64,000 bases of DNA from Halobacillus shinanisalinarum (GCF_022919835.1 NZ_CP095074.1:3574001-3638000); one strand, 5' to 3'; positions 32,823-41,512 are shown, counted from the first letter of the stretch. Numbers and translations are program-made. Notes: generated from the letters alone by a model not told the origin.

Positions 32823-34485
32823 AGTAAGCTTTGTAGAACTCAATGCACGTGAGCGTGTAAAAGCCATACTAGATGAAGGAACTTTTCGTGAACTGCTTGA
32901 TCCTTTTGACGGATTTGAATCCCCTCACTTGGAACGCCAGAATATCGTTCCCCAGAGTGATGACGGAGTAGTGGTCGCTAAAGGCAAAGTAGCTCAAGAG
33001 CCGGCCGTGGTCATTTCTATTGAAGGAAATTTTCAAGGCGGGGGTATTGGAGAAGTCTCTGGGGCAAAAATAGCTGGAGCTCTTGAATTGGCTCTTCGTG
33101 ACAACAAAGAAGGCATCCCGACCCGTCCAATCCTATTGTATGACACAGGGGGCGTGAGGCTTCAGGAAGCCAATTACGGCTTGTTGGCTATCGCTGAAAT
33201 TAGTGCTGCAATTGTAGCCTTACGAGAATACGTCCCTGTCATTGGAGTGATCCCTGGAAAGATCGGTTGCTTTGGCGGCATGTCCTTAACGGCAGGCTTG
33301 TGCAGTACACTGATCATGACGAAAGAGGGCAGGCTCACATTAAATGGACCGGAAGTGATTGAGCAGGAAGCGGGAATTGAAGAATTTGATTCTCAGGATC
33401 GGCGCTTGATATGGAATACAATTGGCGGGGAACAGCGCTATTCATTAGGATTCATTGATCATCTTGTGGATGATAATGTGGAGACGCTCAAGGAGATCAT
33501 CAGAGATCATTTAGATCACAACGATACGCACTGTTTTCGAAGTGAACAAGTGGACCTGTTTAGATCACGTCTTCAAAAAATAGATCCCTCACAACCCTTC
33601 TCTCATAAAGATGTACAAAAAGTATGGAACGAAACAATTGGAAAAGAAACGAGTAATAAGGAGTCTGGGAGTTCTGAGGGCATTCCTGATGAAAGCAGAG
33701 GGAAGACTTGGTTTACAGCTCTAACAGATCAAACGAAAAGTGATGATGTCCCTTCCGTATTGTGTACAGACAAAACCGTTGATAAAGAACGGGTCCGCTA
33801 TATTGCCGTTGTACCAGACTCGAGTAATCGCTTTCCCCGTGCTCGTAAGGGTGAGGTAGGCTTAGCAGAGGGATGGGCTATTGCCCGTTATGTAAGGGAA
33901 GCCATCGAGAATGATGAAGAAGGGAAACGTCGTGCCATTGTCGCGATCGTGGACGTTCCCAGCCAAGCTTATGGATTCAATGAAGAGTTATTAGGATTAC
34001 ATCAAGCAGGGGCAGCAGCCGTTGACGCTTATGTGGAAGCAAGACAGGCGGGCCATCCTGTAATCACACTTATTGTAGGGAATGCCATTTCCGGCGGATT
34101 TCTAACCCATGGCCTCCAGTCTAATCATCTCCTTGCTCTGAATGATGAGGGAGTGAATGTCCATGTCATGTCAAAGCAATCCGCCGCCCGTATTACCCGT
34201 CGTTCCATTGAAGAACTAGAGAAAGCGACGAAACAAACACCTGCCATGGCGTATGATGTTGAATCTTTTGCAACCCTTGGCGCTCTTCATGAACTGATTG
34301 ATGGAGTTGATGCAGATCACCCAGGAAGTGAAGATATAGAAAAAATAGAAGATAGAATCATAGAAGCGATCAGAAGTGCTAGATCAGAGCCTTTTGATTT
34401 AAGCAATCGGCTGCAATCTCTACAAGCTAGGGAAAATCGATCGGCATCGATAAAAGTTAGAGAGAGGTTAACAGAGTTATGGTAA
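32809..34485 (+). CDS. mdcDE: Fused malonate decarboxylase beta and gamma subunits
   Basis: 558 residues joining two crotonase-fold halves that are separate proteins in Klebsiella and Pseudomonas. Residues 1-275 match MdcD (FVELNARERVKAILDEGTFREL, GNFQGGGIGEVSGAKIAGAL, DTGGVRLQEANYGL, GKIGCFGGMSL). Residues about 310-558 match MdcE (RKGEVGLAEGWAIARY, VDVPSQAYGFNEELLGL, VGNAISGGFLTHGLQSNHLLAL read in parts). A polar linker rich in Ser, Glu and Lys joins them. Together they remove CO2 from malonyl-S-ACP. The ATG at 32809 follows GGAGGTGA; a GTG at 32800 abuts that site. Confidence 0.88.
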   Translation: MNVLKVSFVELNARERVKAILDEGTFRELLDPFDGFESPHLERQNIVPQSDDGVVVAKGKVAQEPAVVISIEGNFQGGGIGEVSGAKIAGALELALRDNKEGIPTRPILLYDTGGVRLQEANYGLLAIAEISAAIVALREYVPVIGVIPGKIGCFGGMSLTAGLCSTLIMTKEGRLTLNGPEVIEQEAGIEEFDSQDRRLIWNTIGGEQRYSLGFIDHLVDDNVETLKEIIRDHLDHNDTHCFRSEQVDLFRSRLQKIDPSQPFSHKDVQKVWNETIGKETSNKESGSSEGIPDESRGKTWFTALTDQTKSDDVPSVLCTDKTVDKERVRYIAVVPDSSNRFPRARKGEVGLAEGWAIARYVREAIENDEEGKRRAIVAIVDVPSQAYGFNEELLGLHQAGAAAVDAYVEARQAGHPVITLIVGNAISGGFLTHGLQSNHLLALNDEGVNVHVMSKQSAARITRRSIEELEKATKQTPAMAYDVESFATLGALHELIDGVDADHPGSEDIEKIEDRIIEAIRSARSEPFDLSNRLQSLQARENRSASIKVRERLTELW

Positions 34486-35126
34486 TTAGCCCCCATGATC
34501 TATTGAGAATTAGAGAGGGGACAGAACTTACAATGTGTTCAGATATACCAGAATGGGTTACCACATCCTTGCAGTCCGCTCCATTTGCTGTTGTACGTCG
34601 TGCCCCAATAATCGAAGGGAAGCTCGCTATCGGTGTTCGCGGCAGCCAACGCAATCAACGATTTGGAACTTATATCAGACAGGAAGACGTGCTAGAGCAT
34701 ATTCCTCCTAATCAAATCGTAAAAGGGGAGAAATGGCTGGAACATTCACGCAATAACTTAATGCCTGCTATTCAGGCATTGGAGCAAGTGAATGATATAC
34801 TCCACTCTTATGAAATGGTTTGGGGACCTGCGGGAAGTGTAGGGTTTGAATTAGTTAGTCGCAGGGATACGGTCACAGAGAATAGTGATTTAGATATCGT
34901 GGTGTATGCAGAAGATTTCTTCCCTATCGAAAAGGCAGAGACCCTGGTTGCTAGACTTAGCGAGCTTCCTGTAGTGGTAGATGTTCAAGTTGAAACACCT
35001 AATGGAGCAATTTCATTAAGGGAATACGCACGGAATGAGTTTCCTATATTATTAAAAACCAAAGAAGGTCCAAAGCTGGTCAATGACCCCTGGAATAAAG
35101 GTATCACAAAGGAAGTTTATGTATAG
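34479..35126 (+). CDS. mdcG: Phosphoribosyl-dephospho-CoA transferase (holo-ACP synthase)
   Basis: 215 residues. The nucleotidyltransferase motif is visible as GSVGFELVSRRDTVTENSDLDIVV (about 128-152), with the Gly-Ser and the Asp-x-Asp metal pair. The enzyme attaches the triphosphoribosyl-dephospho-CoA group to the MdcC serine. Its ATG lies within the stop region of mdcDE (ATGGTAA), coupling the two. It is the last gene before a strong terminator. With mdcB it gives the operon everything needed to build the holo-carrier. Confidence 0.87.
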   Translation: MVISPHDLLRIREGTELTMCSDIPEWVTTSLQSAPFAVVRRAPIIEGKLAIGVRGSQRNQRFGTYIRQEDVLEHIPPNQIVKGEKWLEHSRNNLMPAIQALEQVNDILHSYEMVWGPAGSVGFELVSRRDTVTENSDLDIVVYAEDFFPIEKAETLVARLSELPVVVDVQVETPNGAISLREYARNEFPILLKTKEGPKLVNDPWNKGITKEVYV

Positions 35127-35138
35127 TGTTTTGTATAT

Positions 35139-35171
35139 AAAAGGACGGTTCATTGACTCCCGTCCTTTTTA
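35139..35171 (+). terminator. Terminator of the mdc operon
   Basis: AAAAGGACGG (35139-35148) pairs with CCGTCCTTTTT (35160-35170) around an 11-base loop, ending in Ts. Confidence 0.85.
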
Positions 35172-35229
35172 GTATGTCCAGTATAGGTTTCTTCTCCATA
35201 CTTAAAAACTAGACGAAGGAGGTTTATAT

Positions 35230-35424
35230 AGGAAACGTTACTGAGTTTCAATCACGGGTTCGAGAATATTACGAAGCAGAGGATGGTTGAAGCTGGGTGT
35301 TTTCACACATATAGGATTTCTCGCTGAAGCAACAGGAAAAGTAGTAAGAGCTATAGAAAGTGAACTTGAAGAACCTGACGAATGTACCGGAACCCATGAT
35401 GAATCCGTATTCGTTGGCTCATGA
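35230..35424 (+). pseudogene. MazG-like nucleotide pyrophosphohydrolase remnant
   Basis: After GAAGGAGG the sequence reads NVTEFQSRVREYYEAEDG and then, one base out of phase, LKLGVFTHIGFLAEATGKVVRAIESELEE to a stop at 35424. This is the MazG-like helix pair: FQ.wv..yY, then i.fL.EE.GEv.rai. Here EExGE has decayed to EATGK, so a metal ligand is lost too. A start codon is missing and a frameshift is present. About 65 of some 100-110 residues remain. Confidence 0.6.
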
Positions 35425-35498
35425 ATCGAAGTGCAATACTGAATGAAGGATAACACCGAGAGGCAGACTCCCTAGTGACAAAGAACATACCATTTATA

Positions 35499-36260
35499 CT
35501 ACCCTTTTTTATTTGTAAGCTTTGGATAATGTTCTTCATAGTAATTAATGGCTTCATCCATGAACTCAAGGATTTCCGAGGAAATAGGGTAAAGCCCCAT
35601 TTCCTTAGAAGCTCTTTCGGATTTTCTAGCTTTCCAAAATTTCTCGCCTAGCTTTTGGTCTCCTTTAAAAAAGTCCTCAGACAGTAATAAACAATCCTCT
35701 GCAAGCGTTTGTCCCTCTTCAGAATGTGGCGCAAGATTTCGTCGTAAACAAAAATTGGTTCGTTTAATGATATTTATCCATTTCCGTGTAGACGGATGTT
35801 CCATTTTTGGCATAGCCTCTTTTAATGTCTTTTGTTCCTTTTCACTGAAGTGTTTCCCCCACTCGTTTTTCCCAGCCATTTTAGCATTTTCTTTAACTAA
35901 TGGAAGCAGATGACCCCAATTCAAATTTCCTTCCAGTTTAAGGGTGTTACTTAATGTATGGGTATTTTTTAGCGATTCCTTCAGCTGTAGAATGTTATTT
36001 TCCAGCTTTTCTTTATGTAGAGTTAAGATTTCTTCTATTGTTATTTGATTAATGATTTTCTTGATATCTTCTAATGTCATGGCTAATGACTTTAACAGCA
36101 CTATTTTTTCCAGTAAAAGTATTTCTCTGCTTGTATAAAGTCTTTTACCTGATTCCTCTATTCGGGCAGGTGGGACTAAGTCAATTTGATCGTAATAACG
36201 TAACGTTCGGACAGAGATGTTGAGGTAGTGGGAAACGTCGCCTGAAGTATAATATTTCAA
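35499..36260 (-). CDS. MerR family regulator with a long effector domain
   Basis: About 253 residues. Residues 2-70 are the MerR winged helix (YYTSGDVSHYLNISVRTLRYYDQIDLVPPARIEESGKRLYTSREI, read in parts). A coiled coil follows (about 85-120), then a C-terminal TipAS-like helical domain with WGKHFSEKEQKTLKEAMPK and a final helix pair. The TTG at 36260 is the likely start because the family begins a few residues before YYTSGD; the ribosome site is weak. It is divergent from the membrane protein gene at 36401 and a MerR-type promoter lies between them. Drug or lipophilic effectors are common for this group; the ligand here is unknown. Confidence 0.78.
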   Translation of the reverse strand: MKYYTSGDVSHYLNISVRTLRYYDQIDLVPPARIEESGKRLYTSREILLLEKIVLLKSLAMTLEDIKKIINQITIEEILTLHKEKLENNILQLKESLKNTHTLSNTLKLEGNLNWGHLLPLVKENAKMAGKNEWGKHFSEKEQKTLKEAMPKMEHPSTRKWINIIKRTNFCLRRNLAPHSEEGQTLAEDCLLLSEDFFKGDQKLGEKFWKARKSERASKEMGLYPISSEILEFMDEAINYYEEHYPKLTNKKG

Positions 36261-36287
36261 TTTAAATTCATTCCATGAAAAAAATAG

Positions 36288-36318
36288 TTGAAGGTTACGC
36301 AACGTAACCCATTATAGT
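36288..36318 (+). promoter_or_regulatory. MerR-type promoter with perfect operator dyad
   Basis: TTGAAG (36288-36293) and TATAGT (36313-36318) are 19 bases apart, the over-long spacing that MerR proteins untwist. The spacer holds GGTTACG and CGTAACC around CAA, an exact seven-base dyad (36293-36309). Its position and form fit control of the gene at 36401 by the adjacent MerR protein. Confidence 0.75.
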
Positions 36319-36400
36319 GAGAGTAACATACATTTTATTAATAAAGGAGTACATGTGAACAACATTTCGTCGTTTATAAAAAAAGTGGGAGTTGGGGCAT

Positions 36401-36940
36401 TTGAATTTAATTGGTTGGATGATTGTTGCGAGTGAAATTGGGTTTTGGGTGGTTATCGCATTAGGTCTAGTTATGAGGTATGTGTTTAAATTAAGAAAGA
36501 TGGGACTGTTCTTTTTAGCTTTAACACCACTAATTGATTTGATCTTACTAGTCACCACAAGTATAGACTTATTCCGTGGATCTACGGCCACAAAAGCACA
36601 TGCTATCGCTGCGGTTTACATCGGTGTTTCCATAGCATTTGGTAAAAGTATGATTGAGTGGGCAGACGTACGATTTCAATATTATATAACCCGACAAGGT
36701 TCGCCGCCGATAAAGCGTGTAGGTATGGACTATGCTAAACATTATTTTAAAAGTTGGGGCCAACATGTGCTTGCTTATCTGATTGGCGCAGGTTTTCTAG
36801 TCAGCCTGATTTACTTTATTAATGATCCCTCTCGTACTGATGCATTAGAAGGAGTGTTAAAGCTATGGACTCTGGTATTAGGTATTGACTTTGTAATTGC
36901 AATTAGTAATTTCATTTGGCCAAAAAAAGCTAAGGGTTGA
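36401..36940 (+). CDS. Membrane protein, MerR target (YmcC-like)
   Basis: About 179 residues with five hydrophobic segments: LIGWMIVASEIGFWVVIALGL, MGLFFLALTPLIDLILLV, AIAAVYIGVSIAFG, HVLAYLIGAGFLVSLIYFI and LWTLVLGIDFVIAISNFIW. A conserved-looking loop WADVRFQYYITRQG lies in the middle. It resembles B. subtilis YmcC-type proteins in my recollection, a family of unknown function. TTG at 36401 lies nine bases after GGGAG; TTG at 36392 and ATG at 36419 are other options. The MerR-type promoter upstream suggests a stress- or drug-induced protein. Confidence 0.62.
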   Translation: MNLIGWMIVASEIGFWVVIALGLVMRYVFKLRKMGLFFLALTPLIDLILLVTTSIDLFRGSTATKAHAIAAVYIGVSIAFGKSMIEWADVRFQYYITRQGSPPIKRVGMDYAKHYFKSWGQHVLAYLIGAGFLVSLIYFINDPSRTDALEGVLKLWTLVLGIDFVIAISNFIWPKKAKG

Positions 36941-37059
36941 TCGGCCTCCCATCAATGGGGGAGGCAAGGGAGTATAGTAACTTTTTGTGTTAATTGGGGT
37001 AGGTATTGCCATGTATTTTCTCCTATAAATAAAAGAATGATTGATCAGTCATAACCATT

Positions 37060-37108
37060 AAAACCCACCTCAGGTCATCCAGATTCTGGATGACCTGAGG
37101 TGGGTTTT
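37060..37108. repeat. Long perfect hairpin, copy 1
   Basis: AAAACCCACCTCAGGTCATC pairs with its complement to give a stem of about 23 bases from 37060 to 37108 around a tiny loop, ending in TTTTATTT. It is a bidirectional terminator in form. A second copy lies at 37942, after ypjP; the two differ by one base in the loop and at the outer ends. Confidence 0.85.
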
Positions 37109-37214
37109 ATTTCTAATAAGGCGTACAATTGTGAAATATTAAAGCATTTATGTATAAACTCCTCTCTCTAAAATGATAAAATTATATGTAGAGATCCGTA
37201 AGGGAGATAGAACA

Positions 37215-37913
37215 ATGAGATTATGGGGAAGAAAAATATTCGTCGTCCTTGTTTCCGTCCTTACATTAGGAATGTATGTTCCGCCTGCACATTCATTTAC
37301 AGATGCAGCTGATAGTAAAAGGGTAGCCTCTGAAGATAGGGAGAGTACATATTTAACACCTAATGATGAAGGGTTACCTGATGAAGCCGGAGCAGTTGAG
37401 CTGGATAGCTTTCTTGAAGACGGTCCGGGTTCAGATGAGGACTATATACAAGTTCTAACGAAAAAGGCTAAAGAACAAACGTTGACAAAAATGGGGCCAA
37501 GAATTAATAAGAAAGTGGATACAGATATGACGAATGACATTTTGCCTAAAATTGAAGAAGTTGTTGAAATGATTTTGGCTGATGTGGATGAAGATGAGGT
37601 TCCTTATTATAAAATAGTTGAGGAGCTGTCGCCAGGGTATGGGGAGAAAATCTTCAATCTTTACAATCATCAAACCAATGAGGAGGTAGCCAGATTCCAT
37701 GTGAGGCGTGATAAACGGCCAGGTGATGGGTACTGGTTTAACTTCCACTATCATTTAAATGCGGATAACTTTGTGGAGCATCACTCGATTGGAGAGGTCT
37801 ATTGGGAGAAAAATACGCCCCGAAATGGATGTCATAACTTGGTGCTCCAATCGAAATCACCATATACTCACTACGAAAATCTGACGTCTGTTCTAGGACA
37901 TCAGATTTTTTAA
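37215..37913 (+). CDS. ypjP: YpjP-family exported protein with altered C-terminus
   Basis: A signal peptide (MRLWGRKIFVVLVSVLTLGM, cleavage after AHS) is followed by an acidic region and the conserved YpjP core: AKEQTLTKMGPRI, ILPKIEEVVEMIL, GEKIFNLYNHQTNEEVARFHVRR, GYWFNFHYHLNADNF and VYWEKNTP. YpjP is a conserved Bacillus protein of unknown function. The ATG at 37215 follows AAGGGAGA. After NTP the frame reads RNGCHNLVLQSKS and on to 37913. One extra C in the CCCC run at 37818-37821 would give NTPPKWMS and a stop at 37837, as in relatives. The last 25 or so residues are therefore probably an artefact of a single-base loss. Confidence 0.78.
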   Translation: MRLWGRKIFVVLVSVLTLGMYVPPAHSFTDAADSKRVASEDRESTYLTPNDEGLPDEAGAVELDSFLEDGPGSDEDYIQVLTKKAKEQTLTKMGPRINKKVDTDMTNDILPKIEEVVEMILADVDEDEVPYYKIVEELSPGYGEKIFNLYNHQTNEEVARFHVRRDKRPGDGYWFNFHYHLNADNFVEHHSIGEVYWEKNTPRNGCHNLVLQSKSPYTHYENLTSVLGHQIF

Positions 37914-37941
37914 TTGAATAAAGAGAATAAACGCTACCATT

Positions 37942-37986
37942 AAAACCCACCTCAGGTCATCCAGATTTTGGATGACCTGAGGTGGG
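37942..37986. repeat. Long perfect hairpin, copy 2
   Basis: CCCACCTCAGGTCATCCA (37946-37963) pairs with TGGATGACCTGAGGTGGG (about 37968-37986). Including the flank ACCATTAAAA, it duplicates the sequence at 37055-37105 almost exactly. It terminates ypjP. Confidence 0.85.
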
Positions 37987-38099
37987 ATCATTTACAAGTT
38001 TCTACTTGCTTATATAAAGGGGGCAGGTTTTTTAATTTGCAACTTAGCGGTAGATTTTTAAATTCATGATAACCCTATCCTATGGTAACAACTAAACAT

Positions 38100-38175
38100 C
38101 ATTCACTAAACCATAGGGGTTAGAGCTAAGAGGGACATTGTTATCGATCTTGATCTAGATATTCCAGAAGCTTTA
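38100..38175 (+). other. Decayed TPP riboswitch-like sequence
   Basis: CATTCACTAAACCATAGGGG followed by TTAGAGCTAAGAGGGA and later CTTGATCTAGATATTCCAG parallels the TPP riboswitch at 45895 (CATTCACCAAACACTAGGGG, GAGCTGAGAGGGA, CCTGATCTAGGTAATACTAG). The CUGAGA box is damaged to CUAAGA and the middle is shortened, so it is probably dead. The gene that follows is on the other strand. Confidence 0.5.
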
Positions 38176-38190
38176 AATAAGTTATCGAAA

Positions 38191-39495
38191 TTATATTGTG
38201 TTACGCTCTTCTCGTGACTGTGTTGAAACGGATGTTGTTTTGGAATCACTGGTAAACTTAACAGCAATGAGTGAAATGATGGCTGTCGCTATGATAAATA
38301 TGGCAATAGGCGACCATGAATTATTAAATTTGCTTAATAGCCAGGTTGCTATCAATGGTGCGGTCCCGCCGGCTAGAGCAGCACCTATTTGATACCCTAG
38401 TGAGATCCCTGTATAACGAACTCTTGTTGAAAAGATTTCTGAGAACATGGTCCCTAGTACTGCTGTAATCGGTGGCCAAACAATTCCTAGAGCAATCACC
38501 GTTGCCAGAATAACAGCCCAAGTCTCACCAATAGATAACAATAGGAAATAAGGGTAGGCATATAAAGCCATTCCAATTGAACCGGCTATATAGACTGGTT
38601 TTCGACCAATTCTGTCGGACAGTTTCCCCATGAGAGGGATCATAACCGCAGTGATAAGCGTCCCAATTGTAACAGCATTTAAAACGTTAATCTGGTTATA
38701 GCCAAGCGTACCTGTTGCATAACTGACCACGAATGTCGCAAAAATATAAAATGGAGCTGTTTCTACAACTTTTGCTCCAACTGCAATTAATACTTCCCGC
38801 CAATGATATTTAAACGTTTCGGCGATCGGCATTTTGGAGAGCTCACCTGATTTCTTTGCCTCTTTAAATGCTGGTGTTTCATCAATGCCTTTACGAATCC
38901 ATAAACCGACAAAGACGAGGACCGAACTTAAGATAAACGGGACGCGCCACCCCCATGTCATAAATGCTGCCTCGGGAAGTAAACTCATTAAAGTGAGAGC
39001 AAATGTTCCTAAGAGTAGTCCAATCGGAACGCCCATCTGTGGGATACTTCCGAAGAATCCCTTTTTCTCCTCAGGTGCATATTCAACAGCTAGTAAAAGG
39101 GCGCCACCCCATTCACCACCAAGACCTAATCCCTGGATTAATCTAAGGGTAATCAGTAAAATTGGCGCCCATACACCGACTTGAGCATAAGTAGGGAGTA
39201 AACCGATTAACACAGTTGCTCCACCCATGAGAGACAACGTTAATACAAGCGTTTTCTTTCGACCAATTTTATCACCGATATGAGCAAATATCACACCGCC
39301 TAGAGGACGAATAAAAAAGGTTAAAGAAAATGATGCGTAAGCTAATAGTAACCCAATCAAAGGATCAAAACTTGGGAAAAACAATTCATTAAACACCAGC
39401 GAAGCAACAGTTCCATACAAAAAGTAATCAAACCATTCAATTGAACTCCCAGTTAAACTAGCAATTAAAACTTTCCGACTTAACTGTTTATTCAT
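38191..39495 (-). CDS. MHS-family metabolite:proton symporter
   Basis: 434 residues and 12 helices of the major facilitator superfamily. It opens with IASLTGSSIEWFDYFLYGTVASLVF, has the loop 2-3 motif AHIGDKIGRKKTLV, then LIQGLGLGGEWGGALLL, the second-half loop LSDRIGRKPVYI and VRYTGISLGYQIGAALAGG. The MHS group imports small acids, betaines and amino acid derivatives. AGGGAGG precedes the ATG. It lies 61 bases after the ornithine-cyclodeaminase-like gene and probably imports that enzyme's substrate. It is the intact relative of the frameshifted symporter at 8050. Confidence 0.85.
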   Translation of the reverse strand: MNKQLSRKVLIASLTGSSIEWFDYFLYGTVASLVFNELFFPSFDPLIGLLLAYASFSLTFFIRPLGGVIFAHIGDKIGRKKTLVLTLSLMGGATVLIGLLPTYAQVGVWAPILLITLRLIQGLGLGGEWGGALLLAVEYAPEEKKGFFGSIPQMGVPIGLLLGTFALTLMSLLPEAAFMTWGWRVPFILSSVLVFVGLWIRKGIDETPAFKEAKKSGELSKMPIAETFKYHWREVLIAVGAKVVETAPFYIFATFVVSYATGTLGYNQINVLNAVTIGTLITAVMIPLMGKLSDRIGRKPVYIAGSIGMALYAYPYFLLLSIGETWAVILATVIALGIVWPPITAVLGTMFSEIFSTRVRYTGISLGYQIGAALAGGTAPLIATWLLSKFNNSWSPIAIFIIATAIISLIAVKFTSDSKTTSVSTQSREERNTI

Positions 39496-39556
39496 AGTTT
39501 TTCCTCCCTATTATTGTCATTCAATTCAATAAAACGCTTATAATGATTTAACCCTA

Positions 39557-40534
39557 TTACTTATGTTTATTTGCAGGGTTTTTTGTGACTTTTTCGTAAA
39601 CTCTCGCTGCTGTAATTGTGTCCATATAGGCCACTCCGACCGATTTATATAAAGTCATTTCTTTATCATTCAGACGTCCTGGCTTATCTCCTGTTACGAG
39701 TTCCGCTAATTCACCGTTCACTTTATCCCAGGACCATGCTCCTTGATTCGCTGCTTGAATGAGTTCGCCTGCTTCATGTTGGGTTCCTTCCAATGTGTCT
39801 ACCCAAAGCTGGTCAAGCTGTTCTAGTGTATCAGCACCGAACTCTTTTAGATCGGGACGATAGGAACCTATGGCATTAATATGAGCGCCCGGTTGTAGAG
39901 CATCCACATCAAATAATGCCTCCTGAGACTTTGAACTTAAACACAGAACATCCGCTTCCGATGCTGCTTTGTTAGCCGTTTCACAAACGATGACTTCACC
40001 TTGCCATCCTGATTGCTGAATTTCTTCTTTAAATGTAAAGGCCTTTTCTTTTGTTCTATTCCATAGAAATACACGTTCGATCGGTCTGACAGCCAAAACA
40101 GCCTGAAGCTGTCCTCTTGACTGAGCTCCACATCCTAAAATAGAAAGCTTACGAGCATTTTTTTTAGCAAGATATTCTGTCGCCACACCAGCACCGGCCC
40201 CTGTCCGCATCACAGTTAAACCACTTGCTTCAATAGTTGCAAGATGATGGCCATTTTCCGTTTCCGTTAATAAAATGACACTTTGCAACGTTCGGATTCC
40301 TGCTTCAGGATTATTTGGAAAAATACTTACAACCTTCACTGTTTCATACTCTAGTCCTTCTATATAAGAAGGCATAAAAAGTGTGTTAGCCTCAGAATGT
40401 GAATGATGCAATACGGTTCTTACTGGTGCATGTGTTTTATTTTCCAAATATAACCTAAATCCCTCCTTTAAATCTCCTATACAATCGTCCATCGAATAAA
40501 CGGATTGAATCTCGTGCTGCGTGATATATTGCAT
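39557..40534 (-). CDS. Ornithine cyclodeaminase / mu-crystallin family protein
   Basis: 325 residues. The Rossmann part has LSILGCGAQSRGQLQAVLAV near 130, an adjacent VFLWNRTKEKA and AINAIGSYRPDLKEF-like INAIGSYRPDLKE near 215; the substrate arginine and lysine fit the family (RTLQSVILL, MRTGAGAGVATEYLAK). Members include ornithine cyclodeaminase, alanine dehydrogenase of archaea, ketimine reductases and pyrroline-2-carboxylate reductases; sequence alone does not decide. AAGGAAGGAG precedes the ATG. It is in an operon with an MHS symporter and divergent from an XRE-cupin regulator, so it is part of an amino acid or imino acid use cassette. Confidence 0.8.
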   Translation of the reverse strand: MQYITQHEIQSVYSMDDCIGDLKEGFRLYLENKTHAPVRTVLHHSHSEANTLFMPSYIEGLEYETVKVVSIFPNNPEAGIRTLQSVILLTETENGHHLATIEASGLTVMRTGAGAGVATEYLAKKNARKLSILGCGAQSRGQLQAVLAVRPIERVFLWNRTKEKAFTFKEEIQQSGWQGEVIVCETANKAASEADVLCLSSKSQEALFDVDALQPGAHINAIGSYRPDLKEFGADTLEQLDQLWVDTLEGTQHEAGELIQAANQGAWSWDKVNGELAELVTGDKPGRLNDKEMTLYKSVGVAYMDTITAARVYEKVTKNPANKHK

Positions 40535-40827
40535 TGTGATTCTCCTTCCTTTTGAACAGTTAACCTAATAAAAAAATTTTAGCTAAAGCTTAAAAAATTG
40601 AAGTGATACTTCAATTTAACTCTAAAAAATACTTGTGTCAATATTAAGATATTTCTGAAATATGCTCAATCCCTTATTCAAGTAATGAGGATAGTTTGAT
40701 CACCGTTACATTTTTTCCTTCTTATTGTATATTAAATAAAGGGATAGGTTTTCAGTTCTTTATACATAGTTACCCAAAGCAATCTGTAAAAAGTTTTATA
40801 TCACATTTTATACAAGGGTGCATTTAA

Positions 40828-41370
40828 ATGAAAAATATTATTGGAAGCCAAATAAAAGATTTAAGAAAGCAAAAAAGGCTCACGTTAAAACAGGTTTCAG
40901 AAAAAACGAACCTTTCCATAAGCTTTTTATCACAAGTTGAACGATTAAAGTCATCCGTCACACTTGAATCTTTAAAGAAGATATCAGAGGTTCTTGATGT
41001 AAACCCTAGTTATTTTTTTCCGAGTGAGTCAAAAGCTTCGATAAAACGAGACATTTTATCTGAAGAAGACATTCCTATAAATCCCTTTATTTATAAAGAT
41101 TTATCCGGGGACTTCGAGCAGCAGTTATTTACACCGATATTAGTTACGCTTAAACCTGGGGACAATAATGGCAACCCCCTTTCTCATAAAGGACAAGAGT
41201 TTTTGTATGTATTAGAAGGAGTGCTTATCGTATTGATTGAAGGGGAGGAGCATAAACTTCATCCAAAAGATTGTATTCATTTTGACTCTACAGTTCAGCA
41301 TTATTGGTTTAATCGGACAAACTCTGTTGTTAAGTTCCTATGTATATCTACTAACCCTAAACTCAGTTAG
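40828..41370 (+). CDS. XRE family regulator with cupin domain
   Basis: 180 residues. The N-terminal helix-turn-helix (IKDLRKQKRLTLKQVSEKTNLSISFLSQVER, about 8-38) is fused through a linker to a C-terminal cupin barrel (about 105-178) with SHKGQEFLYVLEGVLIVLIEGEE and HYWFNRTNS. Such regulators often control the next catabolic operon and bind its substrate in the cupin. It faces away from the ornithine-cyclodeaminase-like gene across a 290-base AT-rich gap. GGGTGC is a weak ribosome site. A terminator follows at 41513. Confidence 0.83.
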   Translation: MKNIIGSQIKDLRKQKRLTLKQVSEKTNLSISFLSQVERLKSSVTLESLKKISEVLDVNPSYFFPSESKASIKRDILSEEDIPINPFIYKDLSGDFEQQLFTPILVTLKPGDNNGNPLSHKGQEFLYVLEGVLIVLIEGEEHKLHPKDCIHFDSTVQHYWFNRTNSVVKFLCISTNPKLS

Positions 41371-41512
41371 TTCATGTGTCTATGAAAAAATTTAATTTAG
41401 GTCTCATTCATTTGGGAAGCTTGGGTTATATAAGGGAAGGTGTGTAATAAGTTTTTTAATAGAAATACACGATTAATACATTTAGGAATTCAGATTTCTA
41501 AATGATAATTTC

